A model generated the notes under the pieces. The model made no database searches. It was not told the DNA's origin and saw only the letters and a list, made by a program, of their open reading frames with translations. A stretch of DNA of 64,000 nt. Origin: Leptolyngbya sp. NIES-3755 (GTDB taxonomy: Bacteria; Cyanobacteriota; Cyanobacteriia; Leptolyngbyales; Leptolyngbyaceae). The stretch's first letter is position 1; each line of letters opens with the position of its first letter. Position numbers and translations under genes: made by a program. The stretch lies in NCBI GenBank assembly GCA_001548435.1, contig AP017308.1, positions 5,961,030-6,025,029 on the forward strand, given 5' to 3'. Below, in pieces: positions 25,559 through 33,557 of this stretch.

Positions 25559-27172
25559 TTAGCTTCGCTGCGCCAAAGGGCGTTCGCGCCACAAAGTAAT
25601 CGAATTATTAATCGGTTGTAGTTGCGTTCCAGGGAAATAGAAGCTGAGAATACGATCGCTTGTCCATCCCAATCGACCCAGATTGTACGATCCAACCTGA
25701 CTCATTCCCACTCCATGTCCGAAGCCGCCACCTGTGAAGACAAAGCCTTTCAGCGTTTTCTTGTCCATCATCGCATCGACATAGAACAAGGTACTCGCAG
25801 GCGCTTCAAACACGGTTTGGATATCGTCTTTCTCAAGCTCGATCGTTCCTGCATCGGTAATAATCTGAGACTTCAGAATTCTTCCACCACTCGATCGCTG
25901 AGTGACTTGAATATTCTGAATCGTTTTGAAGTTCACCAAAGGATGCCGCACCGCTTTCAAATACTCTCGTAGCTCCTGATTCAATTGAGCCAGAGACACT
26001 TGATAACGCCAGCGGAACATATCGGTTCCATCTTCGTTAAAGCCTTTCTTTTGATTAATAAACGCTCGGAAATTCCGCTCATCTGACAAACTCCGGGACT
26101 GTAAATCCCACAGCGGGGTTACCGAATCAACCACGGCTCTCAGATAAGGACGATCCCAACCATGCCAGATATCGTTAAATCCTGCCGTAACACCACCACT
26201 GGTTGATGAATAAACCGCGTCTACGAGTTCGTTCTGATAAGTCAGCACCTTGCCGCGAGTTGCCTGAATTGCTCGATCGGTAGAAGCTGCGGCTCCCTCT
26301 AATCCGCGATACACTTGGCATTGAGTCGTCGCACAGAGTTGATAATTATCAATCACAAATCGACGTAAGTTCCGCAGCGCATACGTTCGAGCTAACACTG
26401 CCTGAGCTTCTAACACGGGTTGAGGTGCCCAAGTGCCAATTTCGTGGGGAACTACACCTCTAAGATACGTTTCCACTCCCACAAAATTCACCAGCGTAAA
26501 GTTGCCATACGCATTTGGTTGAACTCGCAATACGCCACCATACGGACGATTTGGAAGATCATCTTTTTCTCGATCAACCTGAATCACGCCTGATCCCGAT
26601 GAGATGTCAACCACATCGCGGGTATACCGGAACCCATTCAATACCCAACTCGGACGCGGTACTTCCTGAATGACTCGACTCTCAATTCGAGCCGTCTGAA
26701 TCCCTTTCGCCTGCAAGCTTTTGAGTAACAATCGTCGAACTAATGGCGTGTTATACACATCTCGCTTCGCCCAAACCTGCCATCGATCGGGCTGTGCAAT
26801 TTCCACTTCAATCCCTTGCGCTCTCCATTCTTGCGCCTGATCTTCAGCAGACTCAAAACTCCGATGCGTACTGAAAATGACCCGTTCTTCCACCACAGGC
26901 TGAGGAAGCCGCTGCATCACAGTTGCGAGCTTTACTTCTTGGGCTGTGAGCGTTTGCGGTTTGCCATCGGTATCAAATCGAATGCTTAATTGATCGCCAG
27001 AATTTGCCTTCAAAGTCATCGTGTCTTTGGTGCGATCGCCGAATCGCTGCACAATACCGACTTGAATTCCCACATCGGACTGAGCCTGTGCGGGTGTTGC
27101 AAATCCGACCAAAGCGGCGAAACCGAGAATGAATGGATTGAGTTTAGTCAATGTCAGAGCCAAGGGAATCAA
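25559..27172 (-). CDS. SpoIID/LytB-domain protein
   Basis: The product of about 537 residues has a signal peptide (FILGFAALVGFATPAQAQ), a SPOR-like region (FSTHRSFESAEDQAQEWRAQ) and a SpoIID domain from about residue 200. The catalytic-type glutamate lies in GVVPHEIGTWAPQPVLEAQA, followed by YSSTSGGVTAGFNDIWHG and the end GFGHGVGMSQVGSYNLGRLG. SpoIID proteins cleave glycan strands lacking stem peptides; in cyanobacteria a role in cell wall remodelling is likely. The start is TTG (27172 or 27163) with AGAGG just upstream, and no ATG is nearby. The last residues (ERPLAQRS) come from a GC-rich repeat at 25561-25592, so the C-terminus may be altered. Confidence 0.88.
   Translation of the reverse strand: MIPLALTLTKLNPFILGFAALVGFATPAQAQSDVGIQVGIVQRFGDRTKDTMTLKANSGDQLSIRFDTDGKPQTLTAQEVKLATVMQRLPQPVVEERVIFSTHRSFESAEDQAQEWRAQGIEVEIAQPDRWQVWAKRDVYNTPLVRRLLLKSLQAKGIQTARIESRVIQEVPRPSWVLNGFRYTRDVVDISSGSGVIQVDREKDDLPNRPYGGVLRVQPNAYGNFTLVNFVGVETYLRGVVPHEIGTWAPQPVLEAQAVLARTYALRNLRRFVIDNYQLCATTQCQVYRGLEGAAASTDRAIQATRGKVLTYQNELVDAVYSSTSGGVTAGFNDIWHGWDRPYLRAVVDSVTPLWDLQSRSLSDERNFRAFINQKKGFNEDGTDMFRWRYQVSLAQLNQELREYLKAVRHPLVNFKTIQNIQVTQRSSGGRILKSQIITDAGTIELEKDDIQTVFEAPASTLFYVDAMMDKKTLKGFVFTGGGFGHGVGMSQVGSYNLGRLGWTSDRILSFYFPGTQLQPINNSITLWRERPLAQRS
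25561..25592. repeat. GC-rich short repeat at the SpoIID 3' end
   Basis: The block contains alternating self-complementary tetramers: CGCC (25571-25574), AAAG, GGCG (25579-25582), TTCG, CGCC (25587-25590). Either neighbouring pair can form a hairpin, one capped by a TTCG tetraloop. Its base make-up differs from the surrounding coding sequence, and it supplies the final codons of the SpoIID gene. It resembles the interspersed palindromic repeats of other cyanobacterial genomes; genome copy number cannot be judged here. Confidence 0.45.
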
Positions 27173-27387
27173 GCCTCTTTCTATTCAGGAAGGGGACGTG
27201 CGGCAGAGGTAAAAACCTGTGTCTGATTGTAGTGGGAATTTTACGGATCAGAACGTCTCGATCGAGCATTTTTATGTAATCAATTTTCTCGGCATCCCTC
27301 TATGACTCCGGAGAACTGATCCAGAAAAAAGTTTGCAAGTCGAAGTCATTATGAGTATGATATAGAAGTCGGGTGAAGAGCAGAGTC

Positions 27388-27648
27388 ATGAAAGTTCAAG
27401 AGATCCCTATCAGTCAAATTCGCCGCCCCCTCTTTCGGCAGAACGACCAAGAGAAAGTGAAAAATCTCATGGAATCGATTTCCGAAATTGGACTGCAAGA
27501 ACCGATCGATATCTTAGAAGTAGACGGACAATACTATGGATTTTCAGGCTGTCACCGCTACGAAGCCTGTAGCCGTCTCGGACATGAAACGATTTTGTGC
27601 AATGTTCGCCGCGCTCCAAAATCCATTCTTAAACATCATTTAGCTTAA
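27388..27648 (+). CDS. srx: Sulfiredoxin
   Basis: The 86-residue protein from the ATG at 27388 reads MKVQEIPISQIRRPL, then LQEPIDILEVDGQYYGFSGC and the conserved FSGCHRYEA with the catalytic cysteine, ending RRAPKSILKHHLA. Sulfiredoxin uses ATP to reduce over-oxidised (sulfinic) 2-Cys peroxiredoxin. Cyanobacterial versions keep the ParB/sulfiredoxin fold, and the match is close over the full length. A GTG five codons upstream is also in frame but less likely. It lies 69 bases before dps, suggesting an oxidative-stress gene pair. Confidence 0.93.
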   Translation: MKVQEIPISQIRRPLFRQNDQEKVKNLMESISEIGLQEPIDILEVDGQYYGFSGCHRYEACSRLGHETILCNVRRAPKSILKHHLA

Positions 27649-27717
27649 GTTTCGAGTTGGCTACGAGATAATAGCCACTACCGGAGCACTCTCTTTTTTC
27701 AATCTCAGGAGAAGATT

Positions 27718-28194
27718 ATGGTTAGTCCAGTTGCCATTGGCATTGAAGATACAAAACGACAAGCGATCGCGGAAGGGTTATCGCGCTTGTTGGCAGACAC
27801 CTACACGTTGTATTTGAAAACCCACAATTTCCACTGGAACGTCACAGGTCCGATGTTCCAAACGTTGCACCTCATGTTTGAAACGCAGTACACCGAGCTT
27901 GCCTTAGCAGTGGACTCGATCGCAGAACGGATTCGAGCATTGGGATATCCGGCTCCCGGAACCTATAGTGAGTATGCGAAGTTAAGTTCGATCGATGAAA
28001 CGCCTGGTGTGCCCAAAGCTGATGAAATGATCAAGCTCTTGGTGCAAGGACAAGAAGCCGTCGTGAGAACGGCTCGATCGTTGTTCCCGCTCGTGGATGA
28101 AGCGAATGACGAACCGACAGCGGATCTCTTAACTCAACGGATGCAAGTGCATGAGAAAACCGCTTGGATGCTACGGAGCTTGTTGGAGTCCTAA
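27718..28194 (+). CDS. dps: Dps-family ferritin-like protein
   Basis: The 158-residue protein has the Dps inter-subunit ferroxidase motif. [20 protein letters not shown] holds the conserved His and Trp, and [15 protein letters not shown] carries the Asp and Glu ligands. Dps forms a 12-subunit shell that oxidises ferrous iron with peroxide and stores it, protecting DNA. The basic DNA-binding tail of E. coli Dps is absent, as in many cyanobacterial Dps proteins. The gene is preceded by AGGAGAAG and followed by a strong terminator at 28223. Confidence 0.93.
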   Translation: MVSPVAIGIEDTKRQAIAEGLSRLLADTYTLYLKTHNFHWNVTGPMFQTLHLMFETQYTELALAVDSIAERIRALGYPAPGTYSEYAKLSSIDETPGVPKADEMIKLLVQGQEAVVRTARSLFPLVDEANDEPTADLLTQRMQVHEKTAWMLRSLLES

Positions 28195-28222
28195 GATTAC
28201 AGCGTTCTAAGTTTTGAAGAAG

Positions 28223-28253
28223 CCGCTAGATTGTTTGGATCTGGCGGTTTTTT
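28223..28253 (+). terminator. Rho-independent terminator of dps
   Basis: CCGCTAGAT and ATCTGGCGG form a 9-base stem (one G-T pair) with a 7-base loop, followed at once by TTTTTT. It starts 28 bases after the dps stop. Confidence 0.88.
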
Positions 28254-28335
28254 GGTGCCTTGTCTTGACAAAGAAGCAACATTAGAAATAGTTCTCTACA
28301 AGCGTCTAGGAGAGAACAATCTGAGCTAGAGCGAT

Positions 28336-28743
28336 TCAAGATTGAGCCGTCTGCGGAATTGTTTCGGTCACCTTATCTTTCTTCCAAATTTGAGAAATGT
28401 CCGCAGGTTCACCATTACGAAACTCATCTAAAAGTTGAAAGAACCGATGAAACGCATCCTTCTCATCTGAAGAGTGAAACAGAATAATTTGCTCCCAACC
28501 GTGAGCAGACGTAATCTTATAACGTGCCTGAATCCAATCCTGAAATCCGCTAAATTCCTCTTCTTGCGGAGTGTCTGGCAATTGCGATTCAGTTCTAGAA
28601 CACATGTAGCCACCGAGAAACGCACTTAACCGAGTTACTGACACGCTCCCTAAATACATTCCAGGTCTTTGTCGAATCCGCTCCAGAAGATCGTATAGAT
28701 ATTCAGATCGAGTATCGATCGGGCGATGATTTCCATTTGTCAT
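28336..28743 (-). CDS. Probable immunity protein of a papain-fold toxin
   Basis: The 135-residue protein contains LYDLLERIRQRPGMYLGSVS and TRLSAFLGGYMCSR, then FSGFQDWIQARYKITSAHGW and FHRFFQLLDEFRNGE. I recall the RPGMYLG/RLxAFLxGY pattern in small proteins encoded next to polymorphic toxins. It follows the papain-fold toxin gene by 11 bases on the same strand, the usual order for a toxin and its immunity gene. No signal peptide is present, so it acts in the cytosol. The function is inferred from family resemblance and position. Confidence 0.6.
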   Translation of the reverse strand: MTNGNHRPIDTRSEYLYDLLERIRQRPGMYLGSVSVTRLSAFLGGYMCSRTESQLPDTPQEEEFSGFQDWIQARYKITSAHGWEQIILFHSSDEKDAFHRFFQLLDEFRNGEPADISQIWKKDKVTETIPQTAQS

Positions 28744-28754
28744 GATGGTTTCAG

Positions 28755-29099
28755 CTAAAATTCCTCTTCAGAAACTTGGAACTCCTGATCGAGCATGATT
28801 CGATTGTGAAACTGAAGGTTGGAAAACCATTGCTTTCGCTCGACTCCGTCAGGATGATGATTATCGAAGATTATCTCCCGTGATCTGATCGCTTCTCCTA
28901 GGACACTATCATCGTAAATGAAATTGTTGGGCTTCTTCAACGAACCCGTGTAGAGCTTGATTCGTCTACCAGAGATGCCTTGTGACATCAGATAGACCTG
29001 AATTTCTTGAGCACAGTTAACACATTCCAAATTGTCGTACTTGTCTACAATTCGTTTTACTTCTTGAAGTTGCTCAGCCCTAATCTCAGAAATGATCAA
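28755..29099 (-). CDS. Papain-fold toxin domain protein (Tox-PL-2-like)
   Basis: The 114 residues show YDNLECVNCAQEIQVYLMSQ with the presumed catalytic cysteine, GISGRRIKLYTGS, and then IIFDNHHPDGVERKQWFSNL with the final polar residue of the triad. This is the core of the papain-like toxin family otherwise found at the C-terminus of polymorphic toxins. From memory, relatives carry a further 12-15 residues with a conserved GRHE motif between YDD and the FDN segment. Here the link is short (SVLGEAIRSREIIFDN), so the catalytic His may be missing. The start is TTG (29099), one base after AGGAGT. There is no delivery domain: it is a stand-alone toxin core or a degenerate one. Confidence 0.65.
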   Translation of the reverse strand: MIISEIRAEQLQEVKRIVDKYDNLECVNCAQEIQVYLMSQGISGRRIKLYTGSLKKPNNFIYDDSVLGEAIRSREIIFDNHHPDGVERKQWFSNLQFHNRIMLDQEFQVSEEEF

Positions 29100-29142
29100 A
29101 CTCCTAATGGAAAACTCAACTTTAGAATATTACTATTCTCTA

Positions 29143-30216
29143 TTAGCGTTTCGTTTCCCCGATCGCTCTTTCCGCCTGTTTCATTTCCTCATTTTTACCC
29201 TGCTCTTCAAACAGCTTTCTCGCGGTTTCAAACGCCTCGATCGCATCGCTAGGAAAATCTCGCGCTTTCAATGCAATGCCCATTTGATAGTAAGCATACG
29301 CATTGTTCGGATCGAGCTTGACCACTTCTCGAAACGCCATGACTGCTCGCATCGTTTCATTTTGAGCTAGTGCCGTTTCTGCCAATGCGAACTGTGCTTC
29401 GACTGAACTGGAATCGAGATTGACCGATCGCTGAAAGGCTCTGATCGCCTCAGCATTATTTCCTTTTTCACGCAAAATCTTACCAATTTGCAAATGCAGC
29501 TTCGGATTGTTTGGATCAATTCGGACGGCTCGATTAAAGGCGGCTAATGCACCTGACAGATTATCTCGCTCTAAGAGTGCAATTCCTAGCCCGATTTGAG
29601 TACTTGCTCTTCTAGGATCAAGCGTTGCGGCGGTTTGCAGAGAGGTAATCCCTTGAGCGACTCTGCCTTGTTGAATCAGCATCAACCCGATCGCTTCATG
29701 TGCCGCTGCATTTCTGCGATCGAGCGATGCTGCTTGTTGATATGCCGCTAATGCTTGAGCCGTTTGTCCCTGACGTGCTAATACCGTTCCCAGTCCTAGA
29801 AAGGCATTCACATTCCGCCGATCCAACTCAGTCGCTCGACGGTACGCCGTTTCAGCCGCGTCATCATTCCCCAGGTTCGCCAAACTAAACCCAAGTGCAT
29901 AGACAAAATCTGCATTCGTTGGCTCTAGCGTCACTGCCTGTCGGTACGCCTCTGCCGCCTCTTGGAATCGACCTTGTTGAGCAAAAATGAAGCCGATTCC
30001 AGAGAAAATTCTGGGATTGCGATTATCGATCGCTGAAGCGCGTTGAAAGGCTTGTAATGCACCATCCCAGTTTCGCGCCTCCACATATTCCCGCCCCTGT
30101 TCGATCAAATTATCCAACTCATTCGATTGAGCACGAACTATTTGGGGCATCAATCCGAGGCACAAGAACAGTCCAACAGAAAAGAGCGATCGACGAAGAC
30201 GAAACATTTTCACCAT
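29143..30216 (-). CDS. TPR-repeat protein, exported
   Basis: The 357-residue protein has a signal peptide (LFSVGLFLCLGLMPQIVRAQ). About eight tetratricopeptide repeats of 34 residues follow, each with the W/L-G-Y/F-A-P pattern, for example AFQRASAIDNRNPRIFSGIG and AYRQAVTLEPTNADFVYALG. A charged tail (RKLFEEQGKNEEMKQAERAI) ends it. TPR arrays form scaffolds for protein binding; the partner is unknown. An export signal suggests a periplasmic or thylakoid-lumen role. The toxin gene follows after about 40 bases on the same strand, perhaps sharing the transcript. Confidence 0.88.
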   Translation of the reverse strand: MVKMFRLRRSLFSVGLFLCLGLMPQIVRAQSNELDNLIEQGREYVEARNWDGALQAFQRASAIDNRNPRIFSGIGFIFAQQGRFQEAAEAYRQAVTLEPTNADFVYALGFSLANLGNDDAAETAYRRATELDRRNVNAFLGLGTVLARQGQTAQALAAYQQAASLDRRNAAAHEAIGLMLIQQGRVAQGITSLQTAATLDPRRASTQIGLGIALLERDNLSGALAAFNRAVRIDPNNPKLHLQIGKILREKGNNAEAIRAFQRSVNLDSSSVEAQFALAETALAQNETMRAVMAFREVVKLDPNNAYAYYQMGIALKARDFPSDAIEAFETARKLFEEQGKNEEMKQAERAIGETKR

Positions 30217-30304
30217 ACTGAGAATTACAAGAAACTCCAGAACAATCAGGAATTAGCCAGCTAGATTTGAATCTATCTAATCCGAGTATCTGAGTAAAAC
30301 AACT

Positions 30305-30631
30305 ATGTTGATGACCACAACCGATGTAATCCAGAATGCGGTGATCGAATCATACCTTGGCATTGTCACTGCTGAAGTGGTTTACGGAACGAATGCGCTG
30401 AAAGATTTTTTTGCTGGCATCAGAGACATTATTGGCGGACGAACAGCGGGCTATGAACGAGTGTTTGAGCAAGGACAACAAAATGCCCTGGCTGAATTGC
30501 AAAAGCGGGCACAAAATCTAGGTGCCAATGCGATCGTGGGTATCGAAGTGAATACAGGCACGATCAACTTAGATCAGTCTGGTGTTCTTTTGCTCATTAC
30601 TGCGACCGGAACAGCAGTGAAAATTCGCTGA
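30305..30631 (+). CDS. YbjQ/UPF0145-family protein
   Basis: The 108 residues carry the family marks: YLGIVTAEVVYGTNALKDFF, IIGGRTAGYERVFEQGQQNA and LGANAIVGIEVNTGTI. The fold is a homo-pentameric alpha/beta structure described as a putative heavy-metal-binding domain, but the function is not established. It is followed by about 170 bases without a gene, then the membrane protein at 30804 on the same strand. Confidence 0.9.
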   Translation: MLMTTTDVIQNAVIESYLGIVTAEVVYGTNALKDFFAGIRDIIGGRTAGYERVFEQGQQNALAELQKRAQNLGANAIVGIEVNTGTINLDQSGVLLLITATGTAVKIR

Positions 30632-30803
30632 TCGTGCGGATGTTCGCGATCGTGATCCCCGATATTTCTCTGGATATTTCTCTCTAACGATGGATCTGCA
30701 TCGTCTCACCCTCGGTAGAGTAATTTCTCCCGAACAAACTCTACAGTGTTGGCAAGAGTAATTTCTTTGCAAATAACTATCCTGTTAGAGGAGACAATTC
30801 ACA

Positions 30804-31454
30804 ATGGCATATACTAATCGTCCAGTCGCTGAAGCAGCAGTCATTCCAGTCGCAGGTGATTACCACGATCGAGTTCGTTGGGGTCCGATTATCGCAGGTT
30901 TGACCGTTGCGTTGGTTTCTCAGTTGATTCTAAGTGCGTTGGGTGCGGCAATTGGAGCCACCTCGATCGCGAATTCGGGTGCACCTCGATCGGATGCTGG
31001 TGGTGTGGCAAGCGCAGTCGGAATTTGGGCAACGATCAGTTTGTTGATTTCGCTGTTTCTGGGTAGCTGGGTGATGGCACGCGCTTGCGGTCCGATGAAC
31101 CGTAGCACCGCGTTGCTCAATGGTGCAATCCTCTGGGCGACCACTTTGGCTCTGAGTGCTTACCTATTGGCAAGTGGGGTTTCGGGTGCGTTTGGTCTGG
31201 CAGTATCGAGTGCGGCGAATGCGGCGGGTGCGGCTCTGCCTCAGACGGGTGTGCCGAACGTTGATCCGAATGCAGCGACTCCGAATATTTCGGCGCAAGA
31301 TGCTCGTAACATTGCAGGCAACACGGCAACCGCAGGCTGGTCGTTCGTGATTGGTTCATTGCTTGGTTTAGCGGCAGCATTGGCGGGTGCAGCAGTGGGA
31401 ACTCGTAAGCCTCGTGCAACGACCGCTTATGTGGAACCAAATCGCGGAATGTAA
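30804..31454 (+). CDS. Four-helix membrane protein, unknown
   Basis: The 216-residue protein has helices near 28-52 (IIAGLTVALVSQLILSALGA), 68-92, 100-125 and 178-200. The first loop is Gly/Ala/Ser-rich, and a longer polar loop precedes the last helix. The start has a good ribosome site (GAGGAG, 9 bases upstream). I recall similar RWGPIIAGL-containing proteins across cyanobacteria and other bacteria with no known function. The Gly/Ala-rich helices would allow close packing. A terminator follows at 31478. Confidence 0.75.
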   Translation: MAYTNRPVAEAAVIPVAGDYHDRVRWGPIIAGLTVALVSQLILSALGAAIGATSIANSGAPRSDAGGVASAVGIWATISLLISLFLGSWVMARACGPMNRSTALLNGAILWATTLALSAYLLASGVSGAFGLAVSSAANAAGAALPQTGVPNVDPNAATPNISAQDARNIAGNTATAGWSFVIGSLLGLAAALAGAAVGTRKPRATTAYVEPNRGM

Positions 31455-31477
31455 GGTTTGAATTTTGATTCATTTCG

Positions 31478-31501
31478 CCCCTCAGATTCTGAGGGGTTTT
31501 T
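31478..31501 (+). terminator. Rho-independent terminator
   Basis: CCCCTCAG and CTGAGGGG form a perfect 8-base stem with an ATT loop, followed by TTTTT. It ends the transcript of the membrane protein gene, 24 bases after its stop, and separates it from the opposing tRNA. Confidence 0.9.
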
Positions 31502-31553
31502 CACGTTTAAAAAACAGAAGGGATGTCACTAAGACACCCCTAAAATGTTAAAC

Positions 31554-31626
31554 GGGCTAGGAGGGATTCGAACCCCCGACACCGTGGTCCGTAGCCACGT
31601 GCTCTAGTCCACTGAGCTACAAGCCC
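31554..31626 (-). tRNA. tRNA-Arg (ACG)
   Basis: The 73-base minus-strand sequence folds into a cloverleaf: acceptor GGGCTTG with CTAGCCC (one mismatch), a D arm with GCTC and GAGC, anticodon stem CGTGG/CCACG with loop CTACGGA giving anticodon ACG, and a T loop TTCGAAT. No 3' CCA is encoded, as is common in cyanobacteria. ACG (wobble A becoming inosine) reads CGU, CGC and CGA. Confidence 0.95.
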
Positions 31627-31664
31627 TTGTCAGCACTTATTCAATATACAACGTTCTGCCCCAA

Positions 31665-32171
31665 ATGACACAAAATTCTGAAAAATCGATCGATCTTTCT
31701 CATCTTGATGCGACCGGACAGGCGCAAATGGTGGATGTCTCAGCAAAATCCGCCACGACAAGACAAGCCACCGCGATCGCTCATGTTCGGATGAAGCTAG
31801 AAACCATGAATGCGATCGAGTCGGGCAATTCTCCGAAAGGTGATGTTCTCGGTACGGCTCGAATCGCTGGAATCATGGCGGCGAAACAAACCTCAAATCT
31901 GATTCCGCTCTGTCATCCTTTGCCGATTCAGAAAGTCGAGGTGAATATCACACCCAAACCAGAACTCCCTGGATATGAAATTCAGGCAACGGTGAAAATT
32001 AAAGCGGAAACGGGTGTGGAAATGGAAGCGCTCACGGCAGCCTCGATCGCAGCTTTAACGCTCTATGACATGGCAAAAGCGATCGAGAAGTCGATCACGA
32101 TCGAGCAAATTTATCTCTTAAACAAAACGGGTGGCAAATCTGGCGATTATTCGCGGGAACAAGATCGGTAA
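31665..32171 (+). CDS. moaC: Cyclic pyranopterin monophosphate synthase
   Basis: The 168 residues match MoaC along the full length: [40 protein letters not shown] with the active-site His, and [20 protein letters not shown] then TLYDMAKAI. It converts the MoaA product into cyclic pyranopterin monophosphate, an early step of molybdenum cofactor synthesis needed for nitrate reductase. The other moa genes are not in this window. It starts about 40 bases beyond the divergently oriented tRNA. Confidence 0.95.
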   Translation: MTQNSEKSIDLSHLDATGQAQMVDVSAKSATTRQATAIAHVRMKLETMNAIESGNSPKGDVLGTARIAGIMAAKQTSNLIPLCHPLPIQKVEVNITPKPELPGYEIQATVKIKAETGVEMEALTAASIAALTLYDMAKAIEKSITIEQIYLLNKTGGKSGDYSREQDR

Positions 32172-32294
32172 ATTTTCGGTAAAGCGAGGATACACGGAAA
32201 GTTTTTCTGGGAAAAATCTATATACTCAGAGAAACCCCACTTGACACTGCCCCCAATTGTTTATCTCGGCACTCCCAAGTTGGTATCCTCACTC

Positions 32295-32459
32295 ATGAAA
32301 CAATTTAGCGAATTAGAACTCTCAGAAGCGCTGTTTAACTCGATCGCTCAAGCGCTTGAATCCTGCTGCCATTCCGGTCAGCTATCGGCTGAAGAATACT
32401 TACTGCTGCTCGATTCAGTCTGGTTCACGCTCGATTTTGGCACTCGACTGCCTCGATAA
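32295..32459 (+). CDS. Small hypothetical protein
   Basis: From the ATG at 32295 the frame gives 54 residues: MKQFSELELSEALFNSIAQA, LESCCHSGQLSAEEYLLLLD and a short end. It is helical and leucine-rich with two adjacent cysteines, and no family is recognised. It starts about 120 bases after moaC. An in-frame TTG at 32241 would add 18 residues that look less like protein. The evidence is only an open frame with reasonable composition. Confidence 0.4.
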   Translation: MKQFSELELSEALFNSIAQALESCCHSGQLSAEEYLLLLDSVWFTLDFGTRLPR

Positions 32460-32517
32460 GCCAGTAAAAAAGCGCGACACCCGCCGCGCTCAGTTCGAGA
32501 TCCAAAATGTGAAGAGG

Positions 32518-32670
32518 TTATCGCAGGTAGTTTGCTTCTGCTTCAAGCATCCGGAGCAACGCTTGATCACCACGAGCTTTCGCTGCTTCCATTCGACGTT
32601 GAAGATTCCGTTGCAGATTTTCACGATGCAGTCTTGAAACTTCTGCTGAGGGGAGACGATTTCTATTCAT
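32518..32670 (-). CDS. 50-residue small basic protein
   Basis: An ATG at 32670, preceded by TAGGAAG, opens a frame of 50 codons: MNRNRLPSAEVSRLHRENLQ, then RRMEAAKARGDQALLRMLEA and a stop at 32518. The composition (Arg, Glu, Ala, Leu) predicts one long charged helix. I recall short cyanobacterial proteins ending in a similar AARARGD-LLRxLEAEAxYL pattern, which supports it being real. The function is unknown. It converges with the small gene at 32295. Confidence 0.65.
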   Translation of the reverse strand: MNRNRLPSAEVSRLHRENLQRNLQRRMEAAKARGDQALLRMLEAEANYLR

Positions 32671-32780
32671 AGTTTGGTTCTTCCTAGAGGTTAGCTTTTC
32701 TTATCACCATGATTTAATTTTAACATCAGTCTCTAAAACGGTAGCTTTTGCTACAAAAAATTCATACTTTCGGCAGATCG

Positions 32781-33557
32781 ATGATTGTTACCTTGTTGAC
32801 CGATTTCGGATTGAGCGATGTTTATGTTGGCGTAATGAAGGGCGCGATCGCTCAAATCAATCCCCAAATTCAAACGATCGATTTAACGCACGAGATTCTA
32901 CCTCAAGATATTGCCGCTGCTCGTTTCCATTTGATGAATGCTTACCCTTATTTTCCAGAGGGAACCGTTCATGTTGCGGTGGTTGATCCGGGAGTTGGGA
33001 GTGAACGTCGATCGATTGCCGTTCAACTCAAATCAGGTTACGTAGTTGCGCCTGATAACGGATTGATCAGTGGCATTTTGAAGGATTCGCTGGGTGCTGT
33101 TGAGTTGAACAATCCGAACTATTGGCGATGTCAAACTCCAAGTGCCACTTTTCACGGGCGCGATATTTTTGCCCCGGTCGGAGCGCATCTTGCGAGTGGT
33201 GTTCCGTTACAAAAATTGGGCACTGAAATTGATTTAAGCTCGATCGTGCGATTGCCAATTCCTGATGTGATTGAAACGGAAACAGAATTGAGAGGTGTGA
33301 TTCAAGCGATCGATCATTTCGGCAATTTGATCACCAATATTTCAGGGGAAAAGATCCGCGATCGCGCCTGGAACATCCGTGTGAATCAAACTCTTTATCC
33401 AGGTAAGAAAACTTACGCGGATGCTCGAATTGGTGAAATTGTTGGATTAGTCGGGAGTCACGGATGGATCGAACTCGCGATGAATCGTGGTAATGCTCAG
33501 AGTTTTCTGAAATTGAAAGTTGGAGATGAGATCGCGCTTACTGTCCGATCGACTTAA
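32781..33557 (+). CDS. SAM hydroxide adenosyltransferase (DUF62 / chlorinase-fluorinase fold)
   Basis: The 258-residue protein from the ATG at 32781 has VTLLTDFGLSDVYVGVMKG, HVAVVDPGVGSERRSIAV, VAPDNGLIS and ATFHGRDIFAPVGAHLASG. These are the conserved motifs of the DUF62 family, including the Asp and the Arg-Asp-His set that activates water. Non-halogenating members hydrolyse S-adenosylmethionine to adenosine and methionine, and I expect that here. The C-terminal beta domain is complete. The 3' end overlaps the convergent inositol phosphatase gene by 20 bases. Confidence 0.9.
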   Translation: MIVTLLTDFGLSDVYVGVMKGAIAQINPQIQTIDLTHEILPQDIAAARFHLMNAYPYFPEGTVHVAVVDPGVGSERRSIAVQLKSGYVVAPDNGLISGILKDSLGAVELNNPNYWRCQTPSATFHGRDIFAPVGAHLASGVPLQKLGTEIDLSSIVRLPIPDVIETETELRGVIQAIDHFGNLITNISGEKIRDRAWNIRVNQTLYPGKKTYADARIGEIVGLVGSHGWIELAMNRGNAQSFLKLKVGDEIALTVRST

